Positions 18,501 to 27,000 of a stretch of 38,644 nucleotides of DNA are shown here, in pieces; position 1 is the first letter of the stretch, and every line of letters starts with the position of its first letter. The translations under genes and the position numbers were made by a program. The notes beneath the pieces were generated by a model that was given only the letters and a program-made list of their open reading frames with translations, was not told where the DNA came from and did not search any database. Origin of the DNA: an uncultured bacterium (lineage in GTDB: Bacteria > Verrucomicrobiota > Kiritimatiellia > RFP12 > UBA1067); assembly GCA_902780865.1 (NCBI GenBank), contig CACZHC010000031.1, positions 1 to 38,644 on the forward strand, in the 5' to 3' direction.

Positions 18501-19803
18501 CCGACCCCGTGCCGAAGGTCGCGACGGCCGCCGACGCAGAGAGCGTCGTGAAGCCGCGCCCAGCGAACGAGACGACGCCCTCGGGCGGCTGCGGGTCGCG
18601 CGTCGTCTTTGACACCGTGGAGGACGCGCCGGATTCATGCTTGTCGTTCGTCCCGACGACGCGGGCGTAGTAGGTCGTGTTGGTCGTCAGTCCGGTGAAC
18701 GTCACCGACTCGGAGCCAAGGCCTGTCAGCGCGAGGTGCTTGGTCTGGACGACATCCGTGAAAGCGTCGTCCGTGGCGAGCTCAACGTCGATGTCGACCG
18801 AAGAGGCGCCTTGCCCTAGACCAATGCACGTGGCGGCGTAGGAGAGGTTCGTGTAGCCGACATCGGTGCTCACGAGCTTAAAAGCTGGCGAGGCAAGCGC
18901 AAGCACGTAGGAGTCCGTCCACTGCATGATTGGCGTCGCGGTGCCGACGAAAGCCGAAAGGCGGAACGCGACGAAAGCGGCGCTCCCCGCGTCGACGACG
19001 CGATACTGCGCCGAAGCGGTGTCACCGGCAGCGGGCGTCGCCACCACGGCGTTCGCGTCCCAATTGCCTGGCGTCGTCTCGCCGTCGCCCGCACCGTAGA
19101 ACGCAGTGAACGTCCCGGCAGCGGCAAGCCCCGTGAACGAGGCGGTAACGACGAGGTCGTCCCCGTCGACCACCACTCCTTCGATGGTCATGTAGTCCGA
19201 ATTCGAATAGAAAGCCCGCAAGAACGAGCAGTCGCCTGGGTCGACGAGCTCAGTCCACCCATCGGACCCGGCCTTGAAGTGGTCCCACGAAGTGTCGCCG
19301 ACCGTATTGTATGCAACGCCCCATTTGGCGCCCTGCGAAACGCCCGCGCCGCCGCCGCCGTTGCCGACGCGCACCTCAATGGGCACCCATCCCGTTTCCG
19401 TTGCCGTGTACGAACCAGACTTAAACGAGTTCCAGCCGTTGTCGTCGATAAGCGTCGTGCCGTCCACGACGATGTAGGTCCAGTCGTCGACCGACTTGCC
19501 GAACGTGTATGTCGTCCCCTCCTCGACCCACATCTCTCCGATGTAGCCGAAGACACGGTTGTCAGCCCAAGACCAAGAGGTATTGTCCCAATCTTTGGCC
19601 GAACCGGTCGTGTTGGCCATGATTGGCCCAGCCGTGTAGGTCAGGTTGGCCGCCGAGGCGATGTCGCTCGTCTTGTCGGTTGAGGCACCGTCGAACCGCG
19701 CCTGGGCAAGGCCAGGAACATACACTGCGGCGTCTGCTGCCGGAACAATCGCAGAAAACGCCAATCCCGCCAGTGCGAAAAGAAAACCGCGTTTACTTTT
19801 CAT
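15502..19803 (-). CDS. PA14-like, FN3-like and beta-solenoid surface protein
   Basis: The protein has 1433 residues with a signal peptide (MKSKRGFLFALAGLAFSAIVPAADA) and the ribosome-binding site AGGATAGGATAAT before ATG. Instead of DUF2341 it begins with a PA14-like module (about 28-190): GEMWVEEGTTYTFGKSVDD, then DGTTLIDD and GWVPIEVRVGNGGG, a fold usually linked to carbohydrate binding. Several FN3-like domains follow (about 200-600; TTNTTYYARVVGTN), then an Ig-like region to about 700. The long C-terminal half is a beta-solenoid opening with 'EDATKWRNLADPG' and closing with LRLGGDQTGIDDHIAVNG and GTYGATGSGAEFIDDKHFSG. It ends RDDLAMPLVIRMK. The closing block is homologous to that of the 2014-residue protein (LELGGDQTGIAGEIVVNG), so the two share a C-terminal origin even though their tails differ. 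Confidence 0.85.
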   Translation of the reverse strand: MKSKRGFLFALAGLAFSAIVPAADAAVYVPGLAQARFDGASTDKTSDIASAANLTYTAGPIMANTTGSAKDWDNTSWSWADNRVFGYIGEMWVEEGTTYTFGKSVDDWTYIVVDGTTLIDDNGWNSFKSGSYTATETGWVPIEVRVGNGGGGAGVSQGAKWGVAYNTVGDTSWDHFKAGSDGWTELVDPGDCSFLRAFYSNSDYMTIEGVVVDGDDLVVTASFTGLAAAGTFTAFYGAGDGETTPGNWDANAVVATPAAGDTASAQYRVVDAGSAAFVAFRLSAFVGTATPIMQWTDSYVLALASPAFKLVSTDVGYTNLSYAATCIGLGQGASSVDIDVELATDDAFTDVVQTKHLALTGLGSESVTFTGLTTNTTYYARVVGTNDKHESGASSTVSKTTRDPQPPEGVVSFAGRGFTTLSASAAVATFGTGSDSATIRLEASADGFATISAMTADVAAEAGSGALLAVQGLAPNSTYALRLRIENEWGLVTYVPVDGTYSTREAPLAATGIGYTATADGSTVDFTFGVSEVFAGATCYATLKYDGKTIGTETFSTAGTLAWGGVSAARGVKTATVTVTSDVDGTTYTQSWSISVDASSRSYALSTLSELSGIVFHVGDSATLPELPGASDQYFVMDVRSFSLAADGLTLTAIEPGFSAVLAMKWSASAGDFVADPVRALAVCIPEPEGAGRVFFARPENTMNWEDATKWRNLADPGAAADYPRLADDVAMVALPNDKQVILNADATVGELYVGPDENNVHKKIRITGKSSATLTFARSSGEPGLFRFTGHGRLGSTAVTEGWTELCVGGGDGNSTTTGLGIEMPGGLLFDGAWPDYTAWDSDEMKNFGRARYIMGDNMRFWNIPEGKTLRIVNTYSRYKMTGDDQEGNANFHWGTGGQVTGAGTWFYDGASSTFTQGLFRRFEGVVKVSNKQAYDAFAAGSRGGSFKFRPENTSSSSAAVAENATLLVEGDVGYSGNGLSHSKSIGVVFTGSEHGYGSWDRAINAFPAKKWILDGGYLRLVYVANGSDNWREDGTKNTAPICIPNGAETLVVSNGFTEISMSQSNDDSTPTNSLAFARLEHAGDGVLLVSTARTYDSYQNSGAGASWRVRAVLGGFHGHAIGGTGHAVSRHGDASVRTNVLESTAPIVPWIVSDVQYGYNLYFSGADDETDEIVMAGYPPDVALDAVSDPTWNAKSYNLSVALTADRTVNSFVLQSNTGAGKENLGKGRTLTITSGGLILSNNNLAKLGNEEGGTSGEAGTVVFPNKAYVYSVRQSESQPNEIWAAMVSPRGAVFSYPGDLRLGGDQTGIDDHIAVNGMRLQLGSSSNGCEIDVPVHLHGTAKLSVNKAGSFCKQELYFWDHGTPGAQFVPAAGTTEKILKLYIDGVNQKRGTYGATGSGAEFIDDKHFSGTGTVRVLRDDLAMPLVIRMK

Positions 19804-19829
19804 ATTATCCTATCCTTTCGTGCCGCATT

Positions 19830-22800
19830 TTACCGTAGATGGATTGTGAACGAGCCCGGAACGACTGGTTCAAGTGCGCCGATGAAACGAGGCTGCAAGT
19901 CGTCAGGCCCCCTCCAGCCAAGCCGCTTCAGATTCGGGTCTCCCGGATGGCAACGAACGCGATAGAAGTCCGCACTGTAGATGTCGTTCGTGCAGATGAA
20001 TTCCAGAGAAGCGGAAATAACTATGTTGTCCGTTATTTCAAGACCCTTCTCGAGGTCATAGGTGGCGAGACGAGTCGCCGAACCACCAGTCAGCACGCCT
20101 GTGTAGGCATTGTTACGAAGACAGGAAGGCGAGATGAAAGACGTGGTGCGTCCGCCAGCGAACTCCGTAGCGTTCGTGGAAACATTCTCCACAAGGTTCG
20201 TGCCGCCTTGATCAAGAAGAATTAGATTGTTGAAAAACTGATTCTTCCGCTTGTTGTTCTGGGCATCGTTAAATAGAAAAGCGCTCCGTCCGCCAATAAT
20301 CGTGTTGTGGTGGATTAGCGTTGCCTCATAACCAGGAAACGCCTCCGCAAACTGAGCCCCAAAGGCAAGGTTCACACGGTGGGGGACGATTCCGCCCTGC
20401 ATGTTGCGGGCGTTCGGATCAGCTACAAACCGGTTGAAGGCAATCTCGGCGCTCTTCGGACCTGGATACAGGCCGAAAAGAAGCCCATAACTCAAATTGC
20501 CACCGTCATTCGCCCCATACACGACATTGGAGACGAATGAGAAATTGTAACAGGCTTGCTCCCCGCCGTTCACAAGATCGGCCTGCTGGGCTGTGGCAGT
20601 GGCATTGACATTCGTGAAGATGTTGCCAACGATCACGGCGTTGGATTTGCACTTGATCGGGGCGTAGCCGTGGGCGGCAGACCAGCACCGCGTGTTACGG
20701 AACTCGCAACCTCGAACGACAAGGTTCGTCGCTTCTCTTGCCGTGCAGATGACGAGCGGGGAGGCGGCTCCGCTTCCGGCATAGACGGTGGGTTCCGGCA
20801 TCCGAAGCAGGCAGTTCTCCAACGTCGTGAACGGCGCCCGAGTCCAGACGACGGAACACGAGCCGGCGTTCTGCCTTCCGACAGAATGCGTCCCGAACGT
20901 GAAGTCCAGACCCGAAAGCGTGACGTTTTCGGCGCCGTTCGAGACAATGTGGGCGCGGTGTCCATCGTCGATGTAGGTGTCGGAAATCTGGACAAGCGCA
21001 CGCCCGTCGTCTCCGGGCGTTTCGTCATAGGCGCGGATGGATAGCCCCTCCAGCGTCGCGGGGATCGGCAGCGTGTCCGTTTCGTTCGTAACACCGTAGG
21101 CGCGCCCTTCCCCTCCGCGGACCCAGATGGTGTAGCCCGGGCCGGCGATGTCGAGCGCCGCGCGGATCGTCGGTAGCGCCGATTCTGGCGAGGAGCCGTT
21201 GCCGGAGCCGAGCGAATCGACGTATAGCTCGGCAAGACCGGACTCGGGGAGTGTAGTGGCCATGCCCAGGTCGACGGATGTCTCCAACCCCCACGCATTG
21301 GTGACGCAGAGCCGCAGGGCGTAGACGGTGAACGGCGAAAGGCTGGATACCTCCATCGCCATGGAACCGGGCGATGCGAGCGCCGTCTCGGCAAACGCAG
21401 CGACAGTGGCAAAGCCGTCCGTCGACGCCTCGAGCCGAGCGGTGCAGGCGTCCGAACCCGCCCCGATAGTCGTGACCGAGACAGCAGCAGAGATCGACGA
21501 GGACGTCCGGCCGCTCACGCTGGCTGTGGCCATTGGCGCTCCAGGGGAGAGAGTCGTAAACAAAACCGGGCCGGACGAGACGGCGTCGTCGAGGCTGTTC
21601 GTGACGAGGACGCGCGCAAAATAGGTCGTGTTCGTCTCAAGCTCGGCGACCGAGAACGTCCGCAGGCCGGCCTCTATCACGGAATAAGTCGTTGACCAGA
21701 CCGGAGAAGCGAAGTCGGATGTCGCGGCGAGTTGCACGAGCACGTTGGCCGACTCAGCGCCGGAGCCGAGGGATCCAATGGAAACGCCAATCGTCGCGTT
21801 CGTGTAGGAAATGTCAGAAACCGAGAGGCCCGCCATCAGGTCGACGAGCTCGCCGTATGACTCCGCCTCGCCCGCCGTCAGGAACGCAGCGTCGTTCATG
21901 CTGTCGTATTCGGCCTTCACCCAGTCCGCCGACGGAACCGCGTCGAGGAGACGGCACTCGTCCACGCTGCCGAGGAGCTGCGAGCCGTTGTCGTTGGCAT
22001 AGCCGCCGATTCCAAGCGGCCTGCCGTTTTCCGTAGCGGCAGTCCCGTTCGTTTTCGTCCCTTTTGAGACGCCGTTTTCGTAGAACACCGAGTCTTTGCC
22101 GTTGTAGACAATGAATACGTGCTTCCAGCCCTGCCCCGCATAGTCGCGGCCGGTGAGTTTGATGTTGTCGCCGCTCGCGGCGCCGCGGACGCGGATTTCC
22201 TTTGACGTTTTCCAAAGGACTTCCCAGCCGTGCCCGTTCTGGTAGTTCTCCTTGCGAGAGAAGAACCGCGCGTCGTTGTCGTTCCCGGTCTGCCCGCTTC
22301 CAATGCTCACCCAGCCGGACACCGCGAAGGTGTCGCCTACGGACTTGGAATCGTAGGACGGGACGGAGAGGTAGGACAGGTTGGCGGCACCGAGGGCCGT
22401 GGAGCACTGGCGGCCGTTGCCGACTGGGCCGGATACGGCGACACAATCGGCCGCCGCGGCGGGTCCGGACGGTGTGGCAGCGAAACCGTTGCCCGACGAA
22501 TCGGCGACCGTTCCGCTCGCCTCCGTCATGTGCCAGACGCCGACGTAGCCGGAGAATGGGCTTTCGTCACAGACGGTCTTGCCATTCGCTCCGCCGCCCC
22601 AGCACATCACAAACTCGGTTCCGTTCGTCATCGAGGGCAGCCGCACCCAGATCAGGGATTCGCCCGAAGCGTTCCATGTGTCAATCTCGAACGGGAGGCC
22701 AGTTCCGTCCATGCCAATGAAGCACAGGTCGACGCCCGTGGCCGGATATTGGAGATCGGCGTAGGAGAAGCCGGTCGGCGAGTTCGCCTGAAGGCGGACC

Positions 22801-22961
22801 AGCACTGGAAATCCGGCCAAGGGCGACGAGCCGGTATATCCGGCGACCGTGAACTTCGCACCCTTGGCAAACGTAAAGCCAATAGGGCGTGGCAAGGCAT
22901 CGGCGAATAACGCCGAGCCGAGCAACGTTGCCAAGAAAAGATAACGAAATCTTATGGCCAC
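19830..22961 (-). CDS. DUF2341-LamG-parallel beta-helix protein, first gene of the operon
   Basis: The protein has 1043 residues. I start it at the GTG (22961-22959), which follows GGGGGAAAT and yields the signal peptide MAIRFRYLFLATLLGSALFADA; the upstream ATG at 23036 would fall upstream of the promoter -10 and -35. DUF2341 lies at about 30-125 and LamG at about 125-345 (GYVGVWHMTE; a DECRLLDAVPSADW end). Two FN3-like domains follow (about 360-560). The C-terminal region (about 575-1010) is a right-handed parallel beta-helix of the pectate-lyase/DUF1565 kind: ELYVDSLGSGNGSSPESALPT at its start (split across the module boundary), then VTLSGLDFTFG, LVVRGCEFRNT, VIVGNIFTN, LIHHNTIIGG and FFNNLILLDQGG. 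This fold often binds or cleaves polysaccharide; catalytic residues are not evident. It ends VVPGSFTIHLR. Confidence 0.85.
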   Translation of the reverse strand: MAIRFRYLFLATLLGSALFADALPRPIGFTFAKGAKFTVAGYTGSSPLAGFPVLVRLQANSPTGFSYADLQYPATGVDLCFIGMDGTGLPFEIDTWNASGESLIWVRLPSMTNGTEFVMCWGGGANGKTVCDESPFSGYVGVWHMTEASGTVADSSGNGFAATPSGPAAAADCVAVSGPVGNGRQCSTALGAANLSYLSVPSYDSKSVGDTFAVSGWVSIGSGQTGNDNDARFFSRKENYQNGHGWEVLWKTSKEIRVRGAASGDNIKLTGRDYAGQGWKHVFIVYNGKDSVFYENGVSKGTKTNGTAATENGRPLGIGGYANDNGSQLLGSVDECRLLDAVPSADWVKAEYDSMNDAAFLTAGEAESYGELVDLMAGLSVSDISYTNATIGVSIGSLGSGAESANVLVQLAATSDFASPVWSTTYSVIEAGLRTFSVAELETNTTYFARVLVTNSLDDAVSSGPVLFTTLSPGAPMATASVSGRTSSSISAAVSVTTIGAGSDACTARLEASTDGFATVAAFAETALASPGSMAMEVSSLSPFTVYALRLCVTNAWGLETSVDLGMATTLPESGLAELYVDSLGSGNGSSPESALPTIRAALDIAGPGYTIWVRGGEGRAYGVTNETDTLPIPATLEGLSIRAYDETPGDDGRALVQISDTYIDDGHRAHIVSNGAENVTLSGLDFTFGTHSVGRQNAGSCSVVWTRAPFTTLENCLLRMPEPTVYAGSGAASPLVICTAREATNLVVRGCEFRNTRCWSAAHGYAPIKCKSNAVIVGNIFTNVNATATAQQADLVNGGEQACYNFSFVSNVVYGANDGGNLSYGLLFGLYPGPKSAEIAFNRFVADPNARNMQGGIVPHRVNLAFGAQFAEAFPGYEATLIHHNTIIGGRSAFLFNDAQNNKRKNQFFNNLILLDQGGTNLVENVSTNATEFAGGRTTSFISPSCLRNNAYTGVLTGGSATRLATYDLEKGLEITDNIVISASLEFICTNDIYSADFYRVRCHPGDPNLKRLGWRGPDDLQPRFIGALEPVVPGSFTIHLR

Positions 22962-22998
22962 ATTTCCCCCGCGCACTAAGTTACGATCTTTGCATGGA

Positions 22999-23027
22999 AT
23001 TATAGCAAAAAACGCCCCTTGCGACAA
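22999..23027 (-). promoter_or_regulatory. Near-consensus sigma-70 type promoter of the nine-gene operon
   Basis: On the minus strand, TTGTCG (23027-23022) is followed after exactly 17 bases by TATAAT (23004-22999). The predicted start site near 22992 gives a leader of about 30 nt ending in GGGGGAAAT and a GTG start. The next genes follow at gaps of 58 bp or less, so this promoter could drive everything down to about position 104. Confidence 0.75.
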
Positions 23028-23036
23028 GCCCGACAA

Positions 23037-23349
23037 CGAAATTAGAGTTGGAGGGGTGCAACGAGTGATTTATGTAAGGAACCAACAAATTGATGGCTTT
23101 TGAGCATTGCGCATATATTGGCGTATATGTGTGTTTGGCGCTGACGCGCGACCACGAAAATGCGGCGCATCTGACGCGCGGCTGATGCCGCTTGAGACGC
23201 CGCGTCGCCGCCGTGGCTTGAAGGTCACGGTAGTCCAGTCGGCTTTAACAGGGACAGCTCTGACCAGGCGACCTTCGCCCGTCGTCGCCGCGTCGTCTCG
23301 ACCTCCAGTCTGCGTCAGATGCCCGCATCACGAAAACCTGCCTACGCAG
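23037..23349. other. Gene-free stretch upstream of the operon promoter
   Basis: I see no convincing gene here. Short frames exist on both strands but none has a signal peptide, recognisable motif or ribosome-binding site. Two isolated CACGAAAA words (23153-23160 and 23329-23336) anticipate the repeats that follow. The DNA is GC-rich with several CGACGCG-type words and could be degraded coding sequence. Confidence 0.4.
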
Positions 23350-23369
23350 GACACGAAATGACACGAAAA
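23350..23369 (+). repeat. Left arm of a perfect 20-bp inverted repeat
   Basis: The sequence GACACGAAATGACACGAAAA is the exact reverse complement of 23576-23595. It is itself two GACACGAAA words in tandem. The two arms enclose 206 bp that are dense in small hairpins. Confidence 0.85.
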
Positions 23370-23575
23370 GGCGCATTCCCCTTTTTCGTGAAGCCCACAT
23401 AGTGGGCGTTTTCGTGCGCCGCTTTAGGCGGTTTTCGTGTCACGGGGCTTGCCGAGCGGCTCGGCCCCTTGCGGTCCCTTCGGGGTTCGCGCCCACCCAC
23501 AAAGGGCGGCTAATACGCGGTACACGAAACCTCACAAAATCAGTCGCATCAATGAGTTGCAGCCACAGAAGGAAT
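23370..23575. repeat. Hairpin cluster joined by TTTTCGTG words
   Basis: Small stem-loops follow one another: GCCCAC-ATA-GTGGGC (23393-23407), a CCGC/GCGG stem (about 23419-23431), GCCGAG-CGG-CTCGGC (23451-23465) extended by outer GGG/CCC, and CCC-TTCG-GGG (23476-23485). TTTTCGTG or TTTTTCGTG words sit between the first ones (23382-23390, 23409-23416, 23432-23439). A CACGAAAAGG/CCTTTTTCGTG pair (23362-23371 with 23380-23390) adds a further stem at the left edge. No coding frame of note is present. This looks like a composite non-coding repeat element. Confidence 0.65.
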
Positions 23576-23595
23576 TTTTCGTGTCATTTCGTGTC
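23576..23595 (-). repeat. Right arm of the perfect 20-bp inverted repeat
   Basis: The sequence TTTTCGTGTCATTTCGTGTC is the exact reverse complement of the left arm at 23350-23369. Confidence 0.85.
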
Positions 23596-23641
23596 GGGCT
23601 TTAGGCCCGTGTTCGTGTCCTGCGGACGGCGCACCCGCAGG
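23595..23641. repeat. Two further hairpins outside the inverted repeat
   Basis: CGGGC-TTTAG-GCCCG (23595-23609) is followed by a TGTTCGTG word and then a 7-bp stem, CCTGCGG (23619-23625) with CCGCAGG (23635-23641). These continue the hairpin-and-TTCGTG pattern beyond the right arm. Confidence 0.6.
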
Positions 23642-23672
23642 TCAAGGAGAAGCAGAAGAGCTGGTCGACGTA

Positions 23673-23808
23673 GGCACCCCCGGGGGTAGGGAGTCTGAGA
23701 CCCCTGGGGGTAAGCGCCCCTTACCCCCGGGGGTAAGCACCTCTTACCCCTAGGGGTAAGGGCATGCTACCCCCGGGGGTAGCGCACCATGCGACCCCCG
23801 GGGGTCCA
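23673..23808. repeat. Array of six palindromes with a period of about 23 bp
   Basis: Six palindromes centred on CCCCCGGGGG or a variant are centred near 23681.5, 23705.5, 23728.5, 23751.5, 23774.5 and 23799.5, so centres are 24, 23, 23, 23 and 25 bp apart. Three are perfect over 18 bp: CTTACCCCCGGGGGTAAG (23720-23737), CTTACCCCTAGGGGTAAG (23743-23760) and GCTACCCCCGGGGGTAGC (23766-23783). The sixth is perfect over 14 bp (23793-23806), the first over 12 bp (23676-23687), and the second (23700-23711) has one mismatched pair. Spacers between 18-bp units are 5-7 bp. No gene lies here. Confidence 0.9.
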
Positions 23809-23928
23809 GATTTCAACAAGCTGCCGCGCATCGCCTCGTGCGCATCGGCTTCATGCAACGGAGAGGCACAAAATGCATAGCGGTGAGCATGAATTTCGCA
23901 CGATGATGGGCAGCTTCAGAAAAATAGA

Positions 23929-24019
23929 TTGGAGTTGGAGAGCGGTGGTTATAGCCGTGTAGAACATGTAGAACGTGTAGAAAATGCGGAGCCGCGGCAG
24001 ATTTGCCGCGGCTCGTGAT
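23929..24019 (-). repeat. 91-bp dispersed repeat, copy 1
   Basis: This segment matches 34868-34958 at 89 of 91 positions. Read on the minus strand it contains the terminator hairpin, then three tandem 9-mers TTCTACACG, TTCTACATG and TTCTACACG, then GGCTATAACCACCGCTCTCCAACTCCAA. Both copies lie immediately after the 3' end of a giant DUF2341 gene. The stretch between the palindrome array and this copy (23809-23928) shows nothing recognisable. Confidence 0.9.
23990..24013 (-). terminator. Hairpin terminator of the 2014-residue protein gene
   Basis: A perfect 10-bp stem (AGCCGCGGCA/TGCCGCGGCT) with a 4-nt AATC loop on the minus strand lies about 30 bp after the stop codon. It is followed by CCGCATTTTC, a weak U-tract, so factor-independent termination is plausible but less certain than for the copy at 30170. 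Confidence 0.65.
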
Positions 24020-24045
24020 TGGCGCAGTTATCTACCGACCGCCGA

Positions 24046-27000
24046 TCAGTAGATCAGGAACATGATGCCGTTGGGTGTTGGGGCCGCGCCAACACGTAGA
24101 ACACCTGGGCCGACGAAGAGATCGTCACGAACAAACTCGGCACCAGCGTCGGACGAGCCGTAAGTGCCTTCGGGCAGTGTCGTCCAATCGTCAGACTCGA
24201 ACACGTCGCGGACTGCGAGCGAGGCACAGGTCTGGTTGACGGGAAGCTCGATCTTGCCGAACGCCTCTGCCGAGCCATCGATCTTGAGCGGGCTCTTTGC
24301 AACCGCATTCTGGCTTGGCAGAATCAACTTCGCCCCTGCGCAGACGCGAACAGGGAGGTTATCCGCCAGCGTGATGCCGTAGTCGGCGCTGCCAAGCGCG
24401 AGCGTGCCGCCGTTCACGACGATTTCGCCCGCAATGCCCGTCTGGTCGCCGCCGAGTTCGAGGTTGCCGGTGTAGGTGCTCACGAAGCCGCCTGCCGCCG
24501 TCACAGCGGACCAGATCCGGTTCGTGTAATTGCCGAATGCCTTGTTCCAGACGTAGGCTGGGTGCGACGCGTCGCCGAGGACGAGCTTGCCGTTGTCGTC
24601 GCGGCCTGGCAAGCCGATCGCCGAGCCGTTGTCGTGCAGGATGAGACCGCCGGATTTGATCGTGAGCGTCCGATTCGTGCCAAGCCACTGGTCTCCGTTC
24701 GACGCATTGTTGAGGAAGAGCGAGTTCACAACGATCTCCGTCGCGTTGCCGCGGGTGAGGGTGCCATAGTTGTTCGGGCAGACGGCGTTGGCGTCCTCGC
24801 CAGTGGCCGTGCTTATGTAGGTCGTTTTCCGATACGGCCGGACAAGTCGTCCGTTCGCATCGACAGCAGGAAAGACCAGATAGGAGAATTTGTCGTCGCC
24901 GTTCGCGACCATCCAAGGGATGATCGTGAAGTCATCGGACACTCCCGCCGCATCCAGTTCGCCGTAGCCCGACCCGCCAGTGGCGAGATCCGCCCAGTTT
25001 TCCACGGTAACCATGGCGTTCGTGACGGATTGGTTCGCCTTATTGTTGAGAGAGGGATCGTAGACGACGAGCGTGCCCTTGTCCGTTTGCGCAAGCGTCT
25101 TGGCGGTGACGGCGTTGATCGGCTTTTTGCTTCCGTTGCCGGCTCCGTTGACCAACGTGATGTAGTTGAAGCCTGCGCCAACGGAGAGAATGTCGAACGT
25201 TTTCTCGTCCTTGACGCCAATGCCCCACGACGTATTGTCGATGTTGTTCGCGCGGTAGGTGCCGCCGTGCATGTGCAACCCCTTGGCGGGGCTCTGCGCG
25301 CCGCCGGCGGGGCCGACGTTCGCGCCACCTGTGCCGAGCGTTCCACGATTCTGGCCGTTGTGCTGCGGCACGCCGGTCGAGGCATTATAGGAGCCCCAGC
25401 CGTAGACGTGCGCCGTCACGTTGCTCGCACCGGCCGCGCGCATCAGGATGCCGGCCGCTGCGTTCTCGAACCGGCCGAGATTCGGCCCGGATAGTTCATG
25501 GATCTCGCCGGAGAACTCCGAGAAGTCGCCGTCGAAGGCGATGCCGCCAAGACCTTTCTTCAAGATCGTGCCGGCGCCCTTCCAGACGCCCTTGAGCGTG
25601 TCGGTGCAGCCGTTTCCGTTGATGTTGTAGCCTGGGTATCCCTTGAACGTGAGCGTGACGTTCTGCAGCGTGTTCGTGCTGCCGCCGGTCTTCACGTAGA
25701 AGCGCCCGCGCGGACCGTTCACGTCCGTCTCGGACGAGCAGCCGTCAATCACGGCGTCGCTTGCCCACACGACGTCGATATCGTAGCCAGCCAGCACGAT
25801 GCGGCTGTAATTGTCGCCCTCGGAGTTCGGGCAAGTCTTCACGTCGACGGGCAGGCCGTCCGTGCGCTGGAACGTGACGGTCCATGGGGCTGTCGCTTCG
25901 GTCTGATTCGATGTGTCCGTATATTTGTAGCGTTCGAGGTGGCAGTTCACGTAGGTGTCCGGGCGGATCATACCCGAGTAGAGGCCGCCGAGGGAGATGT
26001 CCGAAAGATGGCGGACGTAGATGTCGCCGGCTTGGCTGTAAAACGGCAGGATCGCGATATCGTCGACGTTCTGCGGGTAGGAATCGTTGCTCGCGGCGCG
26101 CGCGCCGTTCTCGACTTTGTCCCAGCAGACTGGCCGCGCCCAGTCGTAGGAGTTGTTGCGCTGTGTTTCCTTGAAGACATAGATCGACCCTTCTCCGATT
26201 TGCTCGGGCAGGATCACGACGCCCATCACGTTGGTCTGGTTCGCGGCGTTGACGCACCGGATGCCAACAATGCCGGGCTCGAGCGCCGTGAGCGTGGAGC
26301 CCTCAATCGTGGCGAACCTTTCATTGAGGACCTGATAGGAGGCGTTGCCGAAGGGTTGGGGCAGCACGACCGTGTCGCCGGGACGCACCCACAGTGCACC
26401 TGCGGCGGAGGCGTAGGTCGCGACGTCGGTCACGGACATTCCGTCCGATCCCGCCGCGACGGATGCCGCATAGGTCTTCGTGAACGTTCCGCCGTCGTTC
26501 GGGAGCGTGGCCGTGACGACGATCTGCGCGATGGCGCCGTCCGCCGCGGCGGAAACGCCGGGCCACGAGACGGTTCCGGCCGCCGTAAACGTCTGCGTTC
26601 CGATCTCGTTGCCGCCGTAGGTGAGAACTGCCGTGCATTCGGCGCCGGCGTAGACGGCGGCGACTGCGAGCGAGAAGTCCAGCGTCGCATTTCCGCCCGT
26701 CCATGCGGGGCCAGACGCGGCGAACGGCTCGGCGCGCGTGGTGAAATCCTCGAGCCGCACGTAGCCGATGCGGTTCCAGGTGTTCGACAGGACGAGGCGC
26801 AGATGGTAGGCCGTATCCGGGGAAAGGCCGGTCAGCGTGGTCTGCGCGTCGCTGTTGATTCTGGTGGTCGTGATGGGGACCGGCGTCCCGACGAGCGTCG
26901 AGAAGTCCTCGCTTTCGGACGCTTCGATCCAGCGCGTCACCGATGTCGACAAGTAGCCGATGACCGTCGCCCGGGTCGAGGCGGAGACCATGTCGAAGCC

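Noticed and set aside
8141..23027. True type V autotransporters
   Set aside because: The beta-solenoid halves look like passengers, but no C-terminal 12-strand barrel domain or terminal F/W barrel signature follows them; the proteins stop after a 5-15 residue tail.
23350..23641. Integron attC site or tRNA-like gene
   Set aside because: No integrase, no conserved core sites (GTTRRRY) and no cloverleaf with an anticodon arm could be found.
23673..23808. CRISPR array
   Set aside because: The repeats are palindromes of about 18 bp with spacers of only 5-7 bp, and there are no cas genes in the window.
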